Source: Atherix ibis
Taxonomy: Eukaryota > Arthropoda > Insecta > Diptera > Athericidae
NCBI GenBank assembly: GCA_958298945.1
Contig: OY282606.1
Coordinates: 44,777,920 to 44,841,919, forward strand
Reading direction: 5' to 3'
Length of the DNA stretch: 64,000 nucleotides
Below, piece by piece: positions 12,423 to 24,966 of this stretch (positions are counted from its first letter, which is position 1; every line of letters begins with the position of its first letter). The translations under genes were made by a program, and so were the position numbers. Under the pieces are notes generated by a model. That model did no database searches. It was not told the DNA's origin and saw only the letters and a list, made by a program, of their open reading frames with translations.

Positions 12423-12484
12423 ATGTCTTCAGCAAAAGAAATAAAAAATCGAAAAAATCTGTGCCTAAAAATAAGAAAAATTAA
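12008..12484 (+). other. atl: In-frame open extension beyond the atlastin stop (possible readthrough), otherwise 3' UTR
   Basis: After the TGA at 12005-12007 the same frame stays open for 70 codons to a second TGA (12218-12220), then 87 more to TAA (12482-12484). The first part is Gln/Asn-rich from CAA/CAG and AAT repeats. The second is Ser/Thr-rich (for example SAFGSSSSANPTFGLSSSD) and ends in a Lys-rich patch after a run of Thr codons. Both TGAs are preceded by TTA. The next base is G at the first and T at the second, not the C favoured in known leaky stops. Trinucleotide repeats alone can keep a frame open, so this may be plain 3' UTR. Confidence 0.4.
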
Positions 12485-15400
12485 TTACATGAAAAGAAAA
12501 AGAACAAAAATAAAAAAAATAAAAAAAAATGAAATTGTAAAAATAAATTTAAATTGAACAAGAAACAAACATTTTTTTCTCAAAGAAAATTAATAATATT
12601 ATAAAAAGAAAAGCAAAAACTAAACTTATATATTAAGAAAAAACGATTAATTGAATTATATTAAATTAAATAGAAAATTAATACTTACATACACACACAC
12701 ACACAAAAAAAACAATTTATTGCCTGTACAAAAGAATAAAAACATTTAAACAAAAACTGAAATAATTAATTTTGCTAATTATTAATAAATAAATATAAGA
12801 AATAATTATAAAATGCTATACACAAAAAAAAACACATAAAGTAAATAAATTGAACACAAAGAAGAAAAAATTTAAATAGAAAATAAATCTTATAAAAAGA
12901 AGGTGAAAAAAATTGTATTTATTCAACTTAGAAGAAAGTTAAAAAAAAAACAAAATATTTACAAATTTTCAAAAAAAGTAAAAACTTGCCCGTTTAAATT
13001 TCTAAATTTATTCTGTAAACACTTGATGAAGTGTTGCGGACGATGTATGTATGTAAAAGCACACCCTTGAAAATATGTGAATATTAAACAATGAATACTC
13101 TCATAGCAGAAATTAATATCATTTAAAGTAGATGGTGTATATATTTTTAAATAAATTATTAAAAATAAAGAAAACGAGTAAAAATAATATTAAAGCAATA
13201 GGAAAATTATCCCTTATAATATATAATAACTCACATGAACAAAAGGTGAAACAGAGACAAAAAAAAATATAAATTCTGTTTATGGCAAATGATCATTTAA
13301 TGTTTTTCAATTATTTGTGTAAAACAAATGTTGCTATAATAGAAAAAAATAATAAAAACGATAGTTCATTCCGCCCTCAATATTTTCTTTAAAACATATT
13401 TTTTCCAATTGCCTAAAATTGAATAGGCAAATTAATTAATATAAAAAAACGACAAATTAACACTTAAAGTGTAACGCAACAAAATATTTTAAAATACTGA
13501 ACAAAACAGGAAATTAACATAGGCTTGCAATTAAATAATAAATAAAGAGAATTTAAAATAATAATAACATTATTTAGAAAAAATATTTTAAAAGTTATGG
13601 AAACAGAAAACGAAAATTGCATAGTCTATTTTGTGTTTATATATCCGTGATCTGTCGTCTGTTATATAATTTTGCATGATTTATCTTTAAAATAAAAACT
13701 TTGATAATAATAAGCGATATTTTTGTTGATACGTAATTAATTTATTAAAATAAAAGTAAAATAAATATAACATAAAAAATGGAAATTTATAAAATACGAG
13801 TACATACAAAAATGTTAATATTGTCAAATAAAAAAAGGAAGAAGAAGAGATTTAATATGAACAAATGAACAGATTATATTAAAATAATAAAAGAAAAAAA
13901 TTAAAAAAAAATGGAATGAAAGGAAATATCAAAAGAAAAAATTTGTTAAAATAGGATTTGTTAAAATACTAAATGTTTTTATAATTTTTTAAATGTTAAT
14001 GTTTATGTATTGATTTTTTTCTATTTAATTGCTATTTTCTAATAGATGGCACTGTTGTTTTTTGTCTTTCTGTCTCTCTCTCTCGTTTTTTTGGCTGTTA
14101 ATAATGATGGTGGGGATTGCACGTAATTGGTTTTTTTTCGATTTTCATTTAAAAAAAAAAAATATAAAAGCAAGATTCCCTCCTAATTTGTAAGAATATT
14201 AATAAATAATTGATTAAAATAAAAATAATTAAACGAATTTTCATATATTTTATTTTGATTCGGCTATATTGAAATTAAATATAGTATGCCGTAAGTGATA
14301 AAAAAAGTTGAACTCATTTTATATGTTCTTTTTCTAAGAATTTAATATTGTTAATTTTTTTCCCCTTGTAATAATTGCATATAATATTTATTGATTTGTT
14401 GAAATTGTTTTTTTTGTAGTTGTAAAAATAAAAATGAAGGAAGTTGTCTTAAAAAAATTCAATTTACATTTGAACGAAAGAAACTAGAAAACTTGTGAAA
14501 GAAAATAAAATTTTATAATTAAAAATTTTAGTGAAAATTATTTTTTTAAAATATATTTTAATATTTTGTATGGTAGTTGATAACCAATGGATATTTTTAA
14601 TTACTTTTTTTGTTTTTGTAAAAAAAAAACTGTTTTTAAAAAATTAAATGATTTCTGAATAACTTATTTCTGATAAGTTTATTATATTGCTTTGCATTTT
14701 TCAATGTTCCACACCTTATTTTAAAAATATTCTGTTTATTTCATAATGTGCATGATTTTCTGTGCAAATTTGCCTTGACATCCTCTCCCACTCCCTCTAC
14801 TACATTTTAGTTAGTGTGCATGATTTAGCTCTAAGGCTATACTTTTTCAACAATAACTGTATTGGTGTTTTCTGTTTTTTTTCTTCCTTATTAAAATATA
14901 AAATGAATTGTAAATGGTTTTGTTTTCAAAGAGTTTCTAAATTATTATCCAAAAAAAATCTTCGGAAATGTTTTTTGTAAAGGTCTAAATTTACAAAATT
15001 CTTATGTTTGTTTTTCTATTAAAAACTTGCTCTTTACTAAGTTATTTAATCTTAATAATATCATATAAGACCTTTAAGAAAAGTCATTGTTTGTTTTCAT
15101 AAATTAATTTTTGATGGGAAAATTTATTATAATTCTTTTACATAAAATAATGTTTTTATTGATTTTTATTAAACAATTTAATTTTATAATTTATTAATAA
15201 TATTTTCAAATTACAAAACAAAACTGAAAATCGGCTTGATAATTTGAATTTCTTAAATTTAAATTTTCAAATTTCTATTACACTTGAAATTTATTTAAAA
15301 TATATTATTTAGATACAGTTTAGCTTAAAGCACCTTTATTTTTGAGAACATCATCATGTTTTCAAATACATTAATTTATAAAAAATTGAAAAAAGAGCAA

Positions 15401-17762
15401 TTTATAGGAATTTTTTGAAAAAAAATCGAAGAGGCATTTTTTTGTTGACTATAATAAATTTTTACGCAAAAGAAATTTGTCTATGAAAAAGCACATCTAT
15501 AAAATTTTACGCGAAAGAAGTTTGTCTACGAATTTTAAAATGTTTTCCACGATTACTAGTTATTGCTGTGTAAACGGCGAAAAGTTTACATGTTATTAAT
15601 AACAAGAATTTCTTAATATTTTTTGATAAAAAAAATACTTATTAGTGTGCCATTGTTTTAGAGAAAAGCAAAATTTTTTATATTTTACTAAATAAAATTT
15701 TATATTTAAAATACTGTTTTTTTTTGGAATAAAATATGTTGCATGAAATTTAAAGATTTTAATTAGATTTAATATGACATTATATTATTGGTGAAAATAT
15801 ATTAAATTTAAAAATATATAAAAAAAACTAACTATGCAATGAATAACTAAATATTAAAATTAAAAATAAAACAAAATTCTTGCCCAATAAAAATTGTTTG
15901 ATTATGTAACTAAATATTACTTTTAATACATTTAAATATAGGCCAGCAATAGGAAATATTTAGAAATAAGATTTTTTAACATATATTTATTTAATATCCT
16001 TAAATTAACATTTTTAATAAAAACAAGTTACAAACAAACAGAAATCACATACTTACATTAGTATAAATAGTGATAATAAAAAAAGAATAATGTCAGCCTT
16101 TTTTATAAAAAAATAAATAAATATAAAAACATAATAAATTTGTTTTGAATATTTTGGCAAAGTAAATTCTAGATGTGAGTGTGAAATATTGAATATTCAC
16201 TTTAATATTAATTTTTTTTATTAATTAGTTTAAATTTAAAATCATGTTCATCCTTTTATACAATATATAAAATTCTATGGAAGAATAGATGAAAAAAAAC
16301 TAACGATAAAATGCTTTGCAATTAACAAATGAAATAAGCTATTTAAAGACAATGCTCAAAAAAAAGAATTTATATTAAAAAAAAAACAAATATTTTTTCC
16401 AAAAGAAAGGAAAATTATTCTAAGCTTTTTTTAAACATAAAGTATAATAAAAGATATTTATTAAAAAACCAGAAACAAGTCGTCAAATATAATACCTGAA
16501 CGATATTGTTATCAGGGCACTGAAAACTTATTTGTATAATGCTAAACTATAATTAGAAATTAGCAAAAAAAAAAAACCTAAATGTATAAAAAGTGAATAA
16601 ATCAAATTTATTGCGAAGAAAATGAATCTGTTAAAAATGTACTGTTTTAATATTCTATTCGGTGTAGGTGAATATAACAATATTGTAAAATAAGAAACAT
16701 AATTTATTGAATAAATAAAAACTTTTAAAAAAAAATTCCAGTTCGTTTTATTTAATTTAAGTTTTTATGGTCTTCAAAATGGTATTACTTGAATGTAAAA
16801 ATTAAATTAAAATTAGTTAAAAATAAGAAAAATATGTATTTTATATATCTTATTCTGATACTTCTTCAGAAAAGTGCTGAAACTAGCAAGTGAAAACTAG
16901 GAAACTTTGGAGTAACCATGATATTTTTAATTTGACATGTGGGAGGCATAAAAATAACCCAAATCTTTTGTATTAATCTATATATATAAAAGTTAAATCT
17001 TGTTTGGGTATTTGTCTCTTGTATAAATTCAAACCGTTTGTCGTAGGCAATCTCAATTTTGTATCGACATAGATTCTCTCACCGAAAGGCACATTTATGT
17101 CTATTCAGGTATAATTCATGTAATAATTTGTTGTTCCAGACATTGCGAGAAGATTTAAGAATAACACTCCGTGTATATTATAGAGAAAAAGTGGTAGAAC
17201 TCAACCATCTCTACCAAATTCATTTACACTGCGTGCCTCTCTATTTATGGTAGATCTCTACCAAACGCTCTATCGGCCGGCTAAACTGACTACTCTGATT
17301 ACTCTCGAGTACATATACGGTAGAGCGCGCAATAACATTTGCCTTGACATTGCGGTTTGGTGCGTCCATATTCCAAATAAAAATGCTTGTTCAACGAAAA
17401 TCAAATCCAGCAAAACAAACTAAATTGAATAATATTAAAAATCTATCTCGCAGTAGGAACAACAAAATTGAAATTAAAATGTCGTAATTTGGCAGAAAAA
17501 AAAAATGTCTCAGCTAGATTTATATGCCAATTATGCTTGATCTTTATACAGAGTGCTTTTTATGTTTCAGGTTCATTTTGTTTACCTGCTATTTTAATTT
17601 GGATGACATTTGTTTGTTGGCATTTAACAGTCGTAGAGAGTGGTCAACAATAATTTATTATAAAGAATCTAACACTACAACAATGTGTTGAAATTATTAA
17701 AATATTTTATTTAATAATTGTTTAATTGTAAATACGCAGAGAAAATAATGATTTTTTGCCAA
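12485..17762. other. 3' UTR and intergenic DNA of atlastin; no gene seen
   Basis: The DNA is extremely A/T-rich with many AATAAA sequences, so the atlastin poly(A) site cannot be placed. A CA repeat lies at 12690-12703 and a TC-rich run at about 14070-14086. A GC-richer patch at about 17030-17400 contains repeated ctctacc / ggtagag motifs in both orientations. A 61-codon frame at 17468-17653 follows it; I see no support for it as a gene. The patch could be a decayed element or a promoter-like region. Confidence 0.4.
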
Positions 17763-18774
17763 TGATTTATTTATTTTATAAGTAATTTTTTCTATTAGCT
17801 TTTATAATATTCAAATGATTAAATATTATTTATTTTGTATTGTATTTTAATTTAGAAAGGAAGTTTTTCATTTAAAGAGAATAAGTAGGATTATTTTCTA
17901 TTGTTTGCTTTTGAAATAATGAACTTCCTATTGAATGTTAACTTAAATTTATTTATTAAAATAAACTAAAAGTTAAAAATTCATTCTAGTTTTATGTTTA
18001 ATTTAACTTAAGTAGATGAATTTGATAATAATGATGACTATTTGATTGATATATGATCGTGTACTTTTAGTCCTGTATCCATGAATCGTTAAATTTTTAC
18101 ACATTTTCTTATTGCGTAAACATTTTTCAGTTTGGTATTGTTAAATTTATGGCATCCTCACTAGTGATTATATCTTATGTATCTAATCAGAAAACCGTAG
18201 GAATTTTGTATCTAATCAAAAAACATAGCTATGTGGAATGGAAGCGGTCATGGAGAATTTGACGTAATGTAGCGGTCATGGAACAATTTCTAACGCGATC
18301 AGGGTATAAATATGTTATATAGCTTTAAGCTGGATGATGATGCGACGTGTCCTACTTCTCATCCCACGATGAGAATGTGGATCAGTCTCTTTCCACTATC
18401 CACGTTTTACAAAAAACTGAAAAGATTTTGCAATAAATCGTCAAAAAATGCCTATTGCTGATAAGATAATTGGCTTAAAGTCCGTCTACTTCCTGTGAAG
18501 TAATGTTTAACGGTCCCATGGGAAGCCATATTTTAAGAAGAGGGAGGGGGGATATAGTAAGTAAAAATACTACATATTGTAGTGGAATTTCGAATTGGTC
18601 ATAAAAAATTATTATAAGTAAAAGATAAGTTAATTTTTTTTAATAAATCTCTAAATTTTTCATAAAAAATTTACATTAAAAAAGAATTTTACAAACCTCA
18701 TATACTAAAAATAGGTCTATGTACGAAGGCAATATGATAAGTCATTGGCAAATACAAAGATGTAGTTAATATCA
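17763..18774 (+). repeat. Left copy of a 1-kb direct duplication flanking the Cys-rich gene
   Basis: This segment matches 23625-24600 in the same orientation along its length with small indels. Shared anchors include gcttttgaaataatgaa, cccatgggaagccatatt and gataagtcattggcaaata. It contains a TATA-like sequence (gggtataaatatg near 18303). No convincing open frame is conserved between copies and I see no LTR-type ends. Confidence 0.85.
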
Positions 18775-18859
18775 TCAAAACAATATTGTTTTTATCATGT
18801 CGGATTCTTAAAACGATGCTACAGAGAGTTTTATTGATATTTTTTTAATAGTTTAGTTG

Positions 18860-19770
18860 TGACTGCCATTGAAAGGACACAAGGTTTGTTGTTTTAATAT
18901 GGAAAAAAGTGACTATTTTTGAGGAAAGATACAATATCTGAAACCAAAACAAAGCTTGAAAAATATAATAGGGACTTATCACTATGGTATGGAATGATGC
19001 AGAAGTGGTGTGAGTACTTATATTTTTACTGAGCGCTCAGAAGGTATAATTAAGATCACCACAGAAAAAATAATTAATAAAATCTATGATATTGTTTTAA
19101 AAGACTGTCGAATGAAAGTAGCTGATATGGTAAACATTTCAAAAGAACAACTAGTAGACAAACTGGTTCATGAAATTTTGGGTATAAGAAAGCTATCGGC
19201 GAGATGGATAGCGCCTTTGCTTACGCCTGACCAAAAATGTGTCTGTGTAATAACTTAAATTGAGTGTTTGGACATTTTTAAGCCTGATAAATTGTATATG
19301 AGAAACTAAAGTTTATTCAAATAATGAACTTCTACTAGCGAACGTACACCAAAGAGAGCAAAAACGGTTCTATCGTCAGGCAAGGTTATGGCTATTATAT
19401 TTTGGGACGCACATGGTACAAAATCATTATCGACTATCTTGAAAGAGAAAATACGACAGGACAATATTATAGGGAATTATTAAAGCAATCGAAAGAAAAA
19501 ACTGTTCCAAGAACAGTGCACGCGCCATGGCAAAACTCCACGAGTTAGGATATGAATTGTTTTCGTCTACACCATATTTGCCATAATTAGCCTTCAGCAT
19601 ATATTTTCTATTTTCGAATATGAAAAAATTGCTCCTCGAAAAAAGATTTGGCTCAAATGATGTAATTTTCGAGGTGATTGCCGAAATAAACGTATTTTTA
19701 AGATAGGATACAAAAGATAGAAAAACGTTGGAAGCTGTGTCTAGGTAAGCCGACACTATGTGGAAAAACA
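18860..19770 (+). mobile_element. Heavily decayed DD34D mariner
   Basis: Transposase pieces appear on the plus strand in several frames: MEKSDYF near 18900, KLEKYNRDLSLWYGMMQKW, the HTH and linker region INKIYDIVLKDCRMKVADM through SARWIAPLLTPDQK (19070-19240), SSGKVMAIIFWDAHGT (about 19372-19412), AMAKLHELGYEL (about 19526-19561) and KIEKRWKLCL near the end. Many frameshifts and stops separate them. It sits between the left 1-kb repeat and the 3' end of the minus-strand Cys-rich gene. Confidence 0.85.
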
Positions 19771-19912
19771 AAAGAAATTTAGTTTTTTCTTATAAAGGCA
19801 AGATATTAAATATATAACCTTGGTATAATAAAAAAAAGACATAAAATTAAACTAATCTTTACAATAGATCCTTTTTCTTAAACAAACATTTTATTTTCTC
19901 GTTAGTGATTTT

Positions 19913-22900
19913 TCAGAATACAATGAAATTTCTAGTTTTTGTAATAGCATCCTTTCCCCTTTGGCCAGCAACACCACACTCTGTGAAGAATTTGGTGTTT
20001 TTGCGAGATTTTTCAAGTGCAGTTATTTTTCCTCTTTGAATGCCTGCCATTGTATTTGTATCCCCAGATGCACCGTCATTTTTTATATTTTTGATGAGCG
20101 CCCCAGGACCAGCACCAGCAGTTAGTCTATTAGATACTGCAACCTGTGCGACTCCATCTCCTTCATCGGACTTTAGGCGATCGTATCCACCACCTTGTCG
20201 TCGACCGGGTTGAGTTGGTTTTTTTAGTGCACCACTTTTAGATGGACTATCGCCGGCAGGCTTTTGAAGTTTATAGTTTTTTATATTTTTCATATTTTTC
20301 TTTAAAATTTCATCTTTACGCATTTCAGTTGGTTTTGTTAGATTGTAGTCCTTTTCTTCATATTGGGTCTGCTTGCAAGCGTAAAAACATTTTTTTGCCA
20401 AACTAGGCTTTATAAGACCTGCAGGTGGTGTGAACTCAATGTCCAGTTCACTGTCGCTTTCTGATGAGTCGGATAGAGTAATCAACTCCTTGAGATCACC
20501 TACTCCCAAAGATTTGCATACTTTATCTAATTCCGATTTGATGCGATTTTGCTCGATGAAACTTCTACACAAACATTTGACAAGGGGTTGTTTGCACGAG
20601 CACTTTGCAAATCCCATTTTTTTTATATGCTCTTTGATTTTCTTTTTGCGAATCAAAATTGGATCTTTGATTATTTTGAATCGAATTGGCGATGCGTTAC
20701 TGTATGGATTTTTCGAGTATTTTAACTCCTCAGAATCCTTGAGCGGATTCATCGTAACTCTGTACTCTCCATTCTTTTTGGTCACATGCAGTGTAGGTTT
20801 CTGCTTTAATTCTTCTTCTCTTTCGGTATCAACAATCTGTTGATCGAATTTTTTGCCCCGATATTTTGAAGAAACCGGGCAATTATCAATTAAATGATCT
20901 CTTAGAAAATGTGACATTATATCCTTGATCGATTTCCGTATTGCACCAGGTCGCCATCCTCTTCGGCTATTATCAATAGCCGCGTTCCACAACCAACCCA
21001 TATTGCACGGAACTAGTGGACTATAACCAAGACAATTTTTATGACCTAAGACCACACCTGGATAATTTTTATTAGCATTATAAGCATAGCGGTGGCCATA
21101 CTTTTTCTTCATATACTTCAGGAAATCAAGTTTGGTTTTGATGTTACTTCTCTCTCTAAATTGGGAAGTAGTAAAAAATATAATCAGAAATAATTTCGGA
21201 TATGTTATAATTTTTTTATTAACCTAATATCGTATAACTCTTTTTCGGAGTAGCCAAGTTTATCTAATTTTTTGCATTTTAATTTATTTTTATTTTTGCT
21301 AAACTCACTATCAGTAGATGTCTTTTTAATATTGTCGGTAACTTTTTTATTGCGATTGCGTAATTGTTTGCGATCGCGATAGCTGAGATCATTTTTGAGT
21401 TTTTCTAAAACCTTAGTTAAATGAGGAAGATAAGGTTTTTCACCGGATAATATTTTTTCACAAATCTCTTGCGGGTCATTTTCATTGCTAGTGCATGTTG
21501 AAGCGTGTTCTTTGGAATTGCAGATTTTTAACAAACCTCCGCATTTAGCTTTAACCCGACAATGTGCGCATATTTTATTTTTGTTGCATTTACAACGATA
21601 TTTAGAAGATTTTTCAAGGTTATCCTTATCCTCTTTTATACACCATTCCTTTAAGATACTCTCAATAGTAATTGTTTCATTAAATAGGGATGTATCATCT
21701 TTTGTAGTTTCCTCTACGCTTTTGGAGTAATGACCTAAGGAATTTTTATCTTCTAGACTTCTAATTTCACTTCGGCATACCATACAGCACCTACTTTTTC
21801 ATAGGGTTTTTTTTATTAATTGAATTAATATTTTTTATTTATAAAAGTGTGGAAAAGACTCACTTGGGTTTAGAGTATTTTCTAAACCTTTTTAATTTCT
21901 GACGTTCACATTTTTTAGAAGTTTCATTTGGTAAAACAATTTCTTTCAATGCTAATAGCTTACAAAGACAACAAAAACAAACTGTAAATATTAAAAATAT
22001 ATCAAATTTGGTGGTTTAATTATTTTTTTTTTCATACTTTGACTAGGTTTTCTCATTTTTTCGCAAAGTTTTTTATAATTTTCAGCTGTAAACTCTGCAT
22101 TAGGATCAGCTGCAAGGTAATAAAAACAATATTTTTATTTATTTATCTCGATTATGTTATTTTTTTTTTAAATAAATTTTTTTAAAATTTTACCGCCATT
22201 ATATGATTTATTTGATTCAGTACCACTTATGCTAATATCATCGAAAATGTTTGAACATTGTGGACGACTACGATTCCTCTTTCTATTCTCCTCACGTTTT
22301 TGGCAAATTTTTTGAATCAAATCATCACAAATTTTGTCCTCGTTCTGATAAATTAAAATATAGTTTTAAAAAAAAAAGAATACTTCAATAAGAATTTAAA
22401 CCAATTTTATACTTACACAAGTTTCTCTATGATTTTTGGTTTCACAACATGTAATATCCTCACAGGGTTCAATAACATTACAATCATTAATTAACTTTCC
22501 TTGATGAATTCTGTATTTACCAATATCTAATTCAGCTAAACAACCAGTCTCACATTTTGAATTCAAAATATTTTGTTTTAGTTTAGCTTTTTTCTGTTCC
22601 GGAGTATCCCCAATTAAAAATAGTACATCATTTGGATCGATCAGCGTACCCAAATCTTTAAATATTTTCAATCTTCCATGTTCATCAATAGCGACTGATT
22701 GTATTAATCTAGGAAAGAAAATATATAATATTAATTGGAAATGGTTTTATAAATATATTAAAAATTAGAAATTTTTTAAATAAAATAAAATTAAAGTTAT
22801 CATTACTAAAGACACAAAAATATCCTAAACTTATATATATTCCAAACTTGTTTGTATTCAATTACTAATATTCAAAAAGAAGACAGTTTAAATAAAAAAA

Positions 22901-23421
22901 GTCAAATATATATTCTACCTTTCTTTGTTTTCAGGACACTTGCATAGTAACATTATGACCAAAGTAATATCCCCTACAGTCACACCATTGTGGGTAATAT
23001 CACTTTGGTTAATATGTGTATGCTGTGAAAAATGATCTTCCTGCAATTTTTGAAAAAGACTTTCTGGCCAATCATATTTTAATTCTCCTAAAATTAAAAT
23101 ATAATTTAATAATTATTAAAAACATCCCTGGAATAAAAAAATATCACCAAGAATCCTTTTTGTACCATCCTCGTTACTATACACTATCGTTACTATGTAA
23201 GGATTTTTTCTCAACTTTTCTACTAACTCATTAATTTTTGCTGAAAGTCCAATACTCCTTCCTTCACGAAATTCATCAACATTTATACGACTAGATGTTA
23301 TATCAAATTTAATATCATCAAATACAATTTCAACATTAATTTTATTCTTATCGTATACATTCTTATCGTTTACATTTAATTTATTAATAATTATTTCTAT
23401 AATGAAGTCTTTTGTCTCCAT
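19913..23421 (-). CDS. Cys-rich uncharacterised insect protein, 961 aa, eight exons
   Basis: Minus-strand exons 5' to 3' are 23421-23148, 23087-22919, 22708-22417, 22344-22194, 22109-22038, 21981-21864, 21790-21224 and 21155-19913. All have GT-AG borders and phases that join into one 961-codon frame. The N-terminal part (from METKDFIIEIIINKLNV) looks globular. The middle is Lys/Cys-rich with clustered pairs such as YRCKCNKNKICAHC. The last exon carries NMGWLWNAAID, RRGWRPGAIRKSI, a CSCKQPLVKCLC motif, an acidic SDSSESDSELDIEFTPPAG block and a basic Gly-rich tail. This layout recalls insect proteins filed under domains of unknown function (possibly DUF4776/DUF4788), but that link is from memory and unverified. 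No signal peptide or membrane segment is evident. Function unknown. Confidence 0.85.
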
Positions 23422-23624
23422 TATAGTGTACCATATATTTAAGAATAACTATTTATTATTCACAAAAAAAATTTAAATATCTTAAAAACTATTAATTTTG
23501 AATAAAGTTTAATAATGAAACTTTGAACAATAACTTTTTATACATTTGATTTATAGCATAATTTTTTTAAAGTTTTTTAAAAGTTTAGTTTCATTATTAA
23601 AAACGGTTAACTGTGATTAGAAAT

Positions 23625-24600
23625 GAATTATTTATTTTATAAGTACTTTTTTAATAAGCTTTTATTATATTAAAATGATTAAATATTATTTATTTTCTAT
23701 TGTATTTTAATTTCATTTAAGGAGAATAAGCAGAATTATTTTTTATTGTCTGCTTTTGAAATAATGAATTTATTAAAATAAACTAAAAGTTAAAAATTCC
23801 TTCAAGTTTTATGTTTATTTTAACTTGAGATGAATTTATTAATAATATTCTGATAATAATTATGATTATTTGATTGATATATTGTCGTGCACTTTTAGTA
23901 CTCTATTCATGAATCGTTAAATTTTTAGACATTTTCTTCTTGCATAAAAGTTTTCCAGTTTGGTATTGTTAAACTTACGGCATCCTTAGTAGTGATTATT
24001 TCTTATGTATCTATTCATAAAATCGTAGGAATTTTGTATCTAATCAAAAAAACATAGATACGTGTAACGGAAGAGGTCATGGAGAATTATACATAATGTA
24101 GCGATCATGGAACAATTTTTTATGCGCTCAGGGCATAAATACATCGCTTTAAGCTGGATCAAGATGCGACATGTCCGACTTATCATCTCAGAATGAGACA
24201 CTCATGAGGAAAGAGTGAGAAAAAGCAAGTTTGCATCCTAGATATGAAATAGGCTTAAAGTCAGTTTGCTTCCTGTGAAGTAATATCTGACGATCCCATG
24301 GGAAGCCATATTTGAAGAACAGGATATAGTGAGTAAAAATCCCACATATTGTAGTGGGCATTCGAATGCTCATAAAAAATTTGGTTAAGTTAAAACAATG
24401 ATATAATTTTTATAAGTTAAAGATAAATTCATTTTTTTAATAAGACATTTTCTAAATTAAATTTATTTCTATATATATTAATCTCTAAATTTTTCATAAA
24501 AAGTTTCCATTAAAAAAGAACTTTACAAAACTGATATCCTAAAAATGTGCGAAGGCAATATGATAAGTCATTGGCAAATATAAAAATGTAGCTGATATGA
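23625..24600 (+). repeat. Right copy of the 1-kb direct duplication
   Basis: This is the second copy of the 17763-18774 sequence, immediately upstream of the minus-strand Cys-rich gene, so it covers that gene's likely promoter side. It carries a TATA-like gggcataaatac at the place corresponding to the left copy. Divergence is moderate, with indels in A/T runs. From its end to 24966 I see nothing. Confidence 0.85.
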
Positions 24601-24966
24601 GAAAAACAATTTATATTTACGAAATATTTTAACAATAATAGCAAATATTATATATTGAGTGCAATGTGCCTTATTATGTTGTATTGTTATTATTGACAAG
24701 TACACATATTTACCTTGTTATCAGTGTCAAGAAAGTGGAAATTTTTCAATATAATAAAAGTATTGTTATTTATCTTCTAAAATATAAAGATTATAATGAA
24801 AATAATAGACAATTATTTATTTATTGATTTTTCAATTACCGATAAGATAGGTGGACAACATATTTATAGAATTAGGTTGAATAAATATTTAAAATATACA
24901 CAATTTCACAATTTTTCCATAGTATAATATCTCATATTAAGTAATATGTCTGACAGGAATTTTTTA

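Noticed and set aside
14762..14980. 72-codon plus-strand frame
   Set aside because: Phe/Leu/Lys composition expected from random A/T-rich DNA; no splice sites and no recognisable motif.
20430..20843. 137-codon plus-strand frame opposite the Cys-rich gene
   Set aside because: It is the antisense shadow of the last exon, whose own frame has consistent splicing and motifs.
17763..24600. 1-kb direct repeats as LTRs of a retrotransposon
   Set aside because: No TG...CA ends, primer-binding site or gag/pol between them. The interior is a normal spliced cellular gene.
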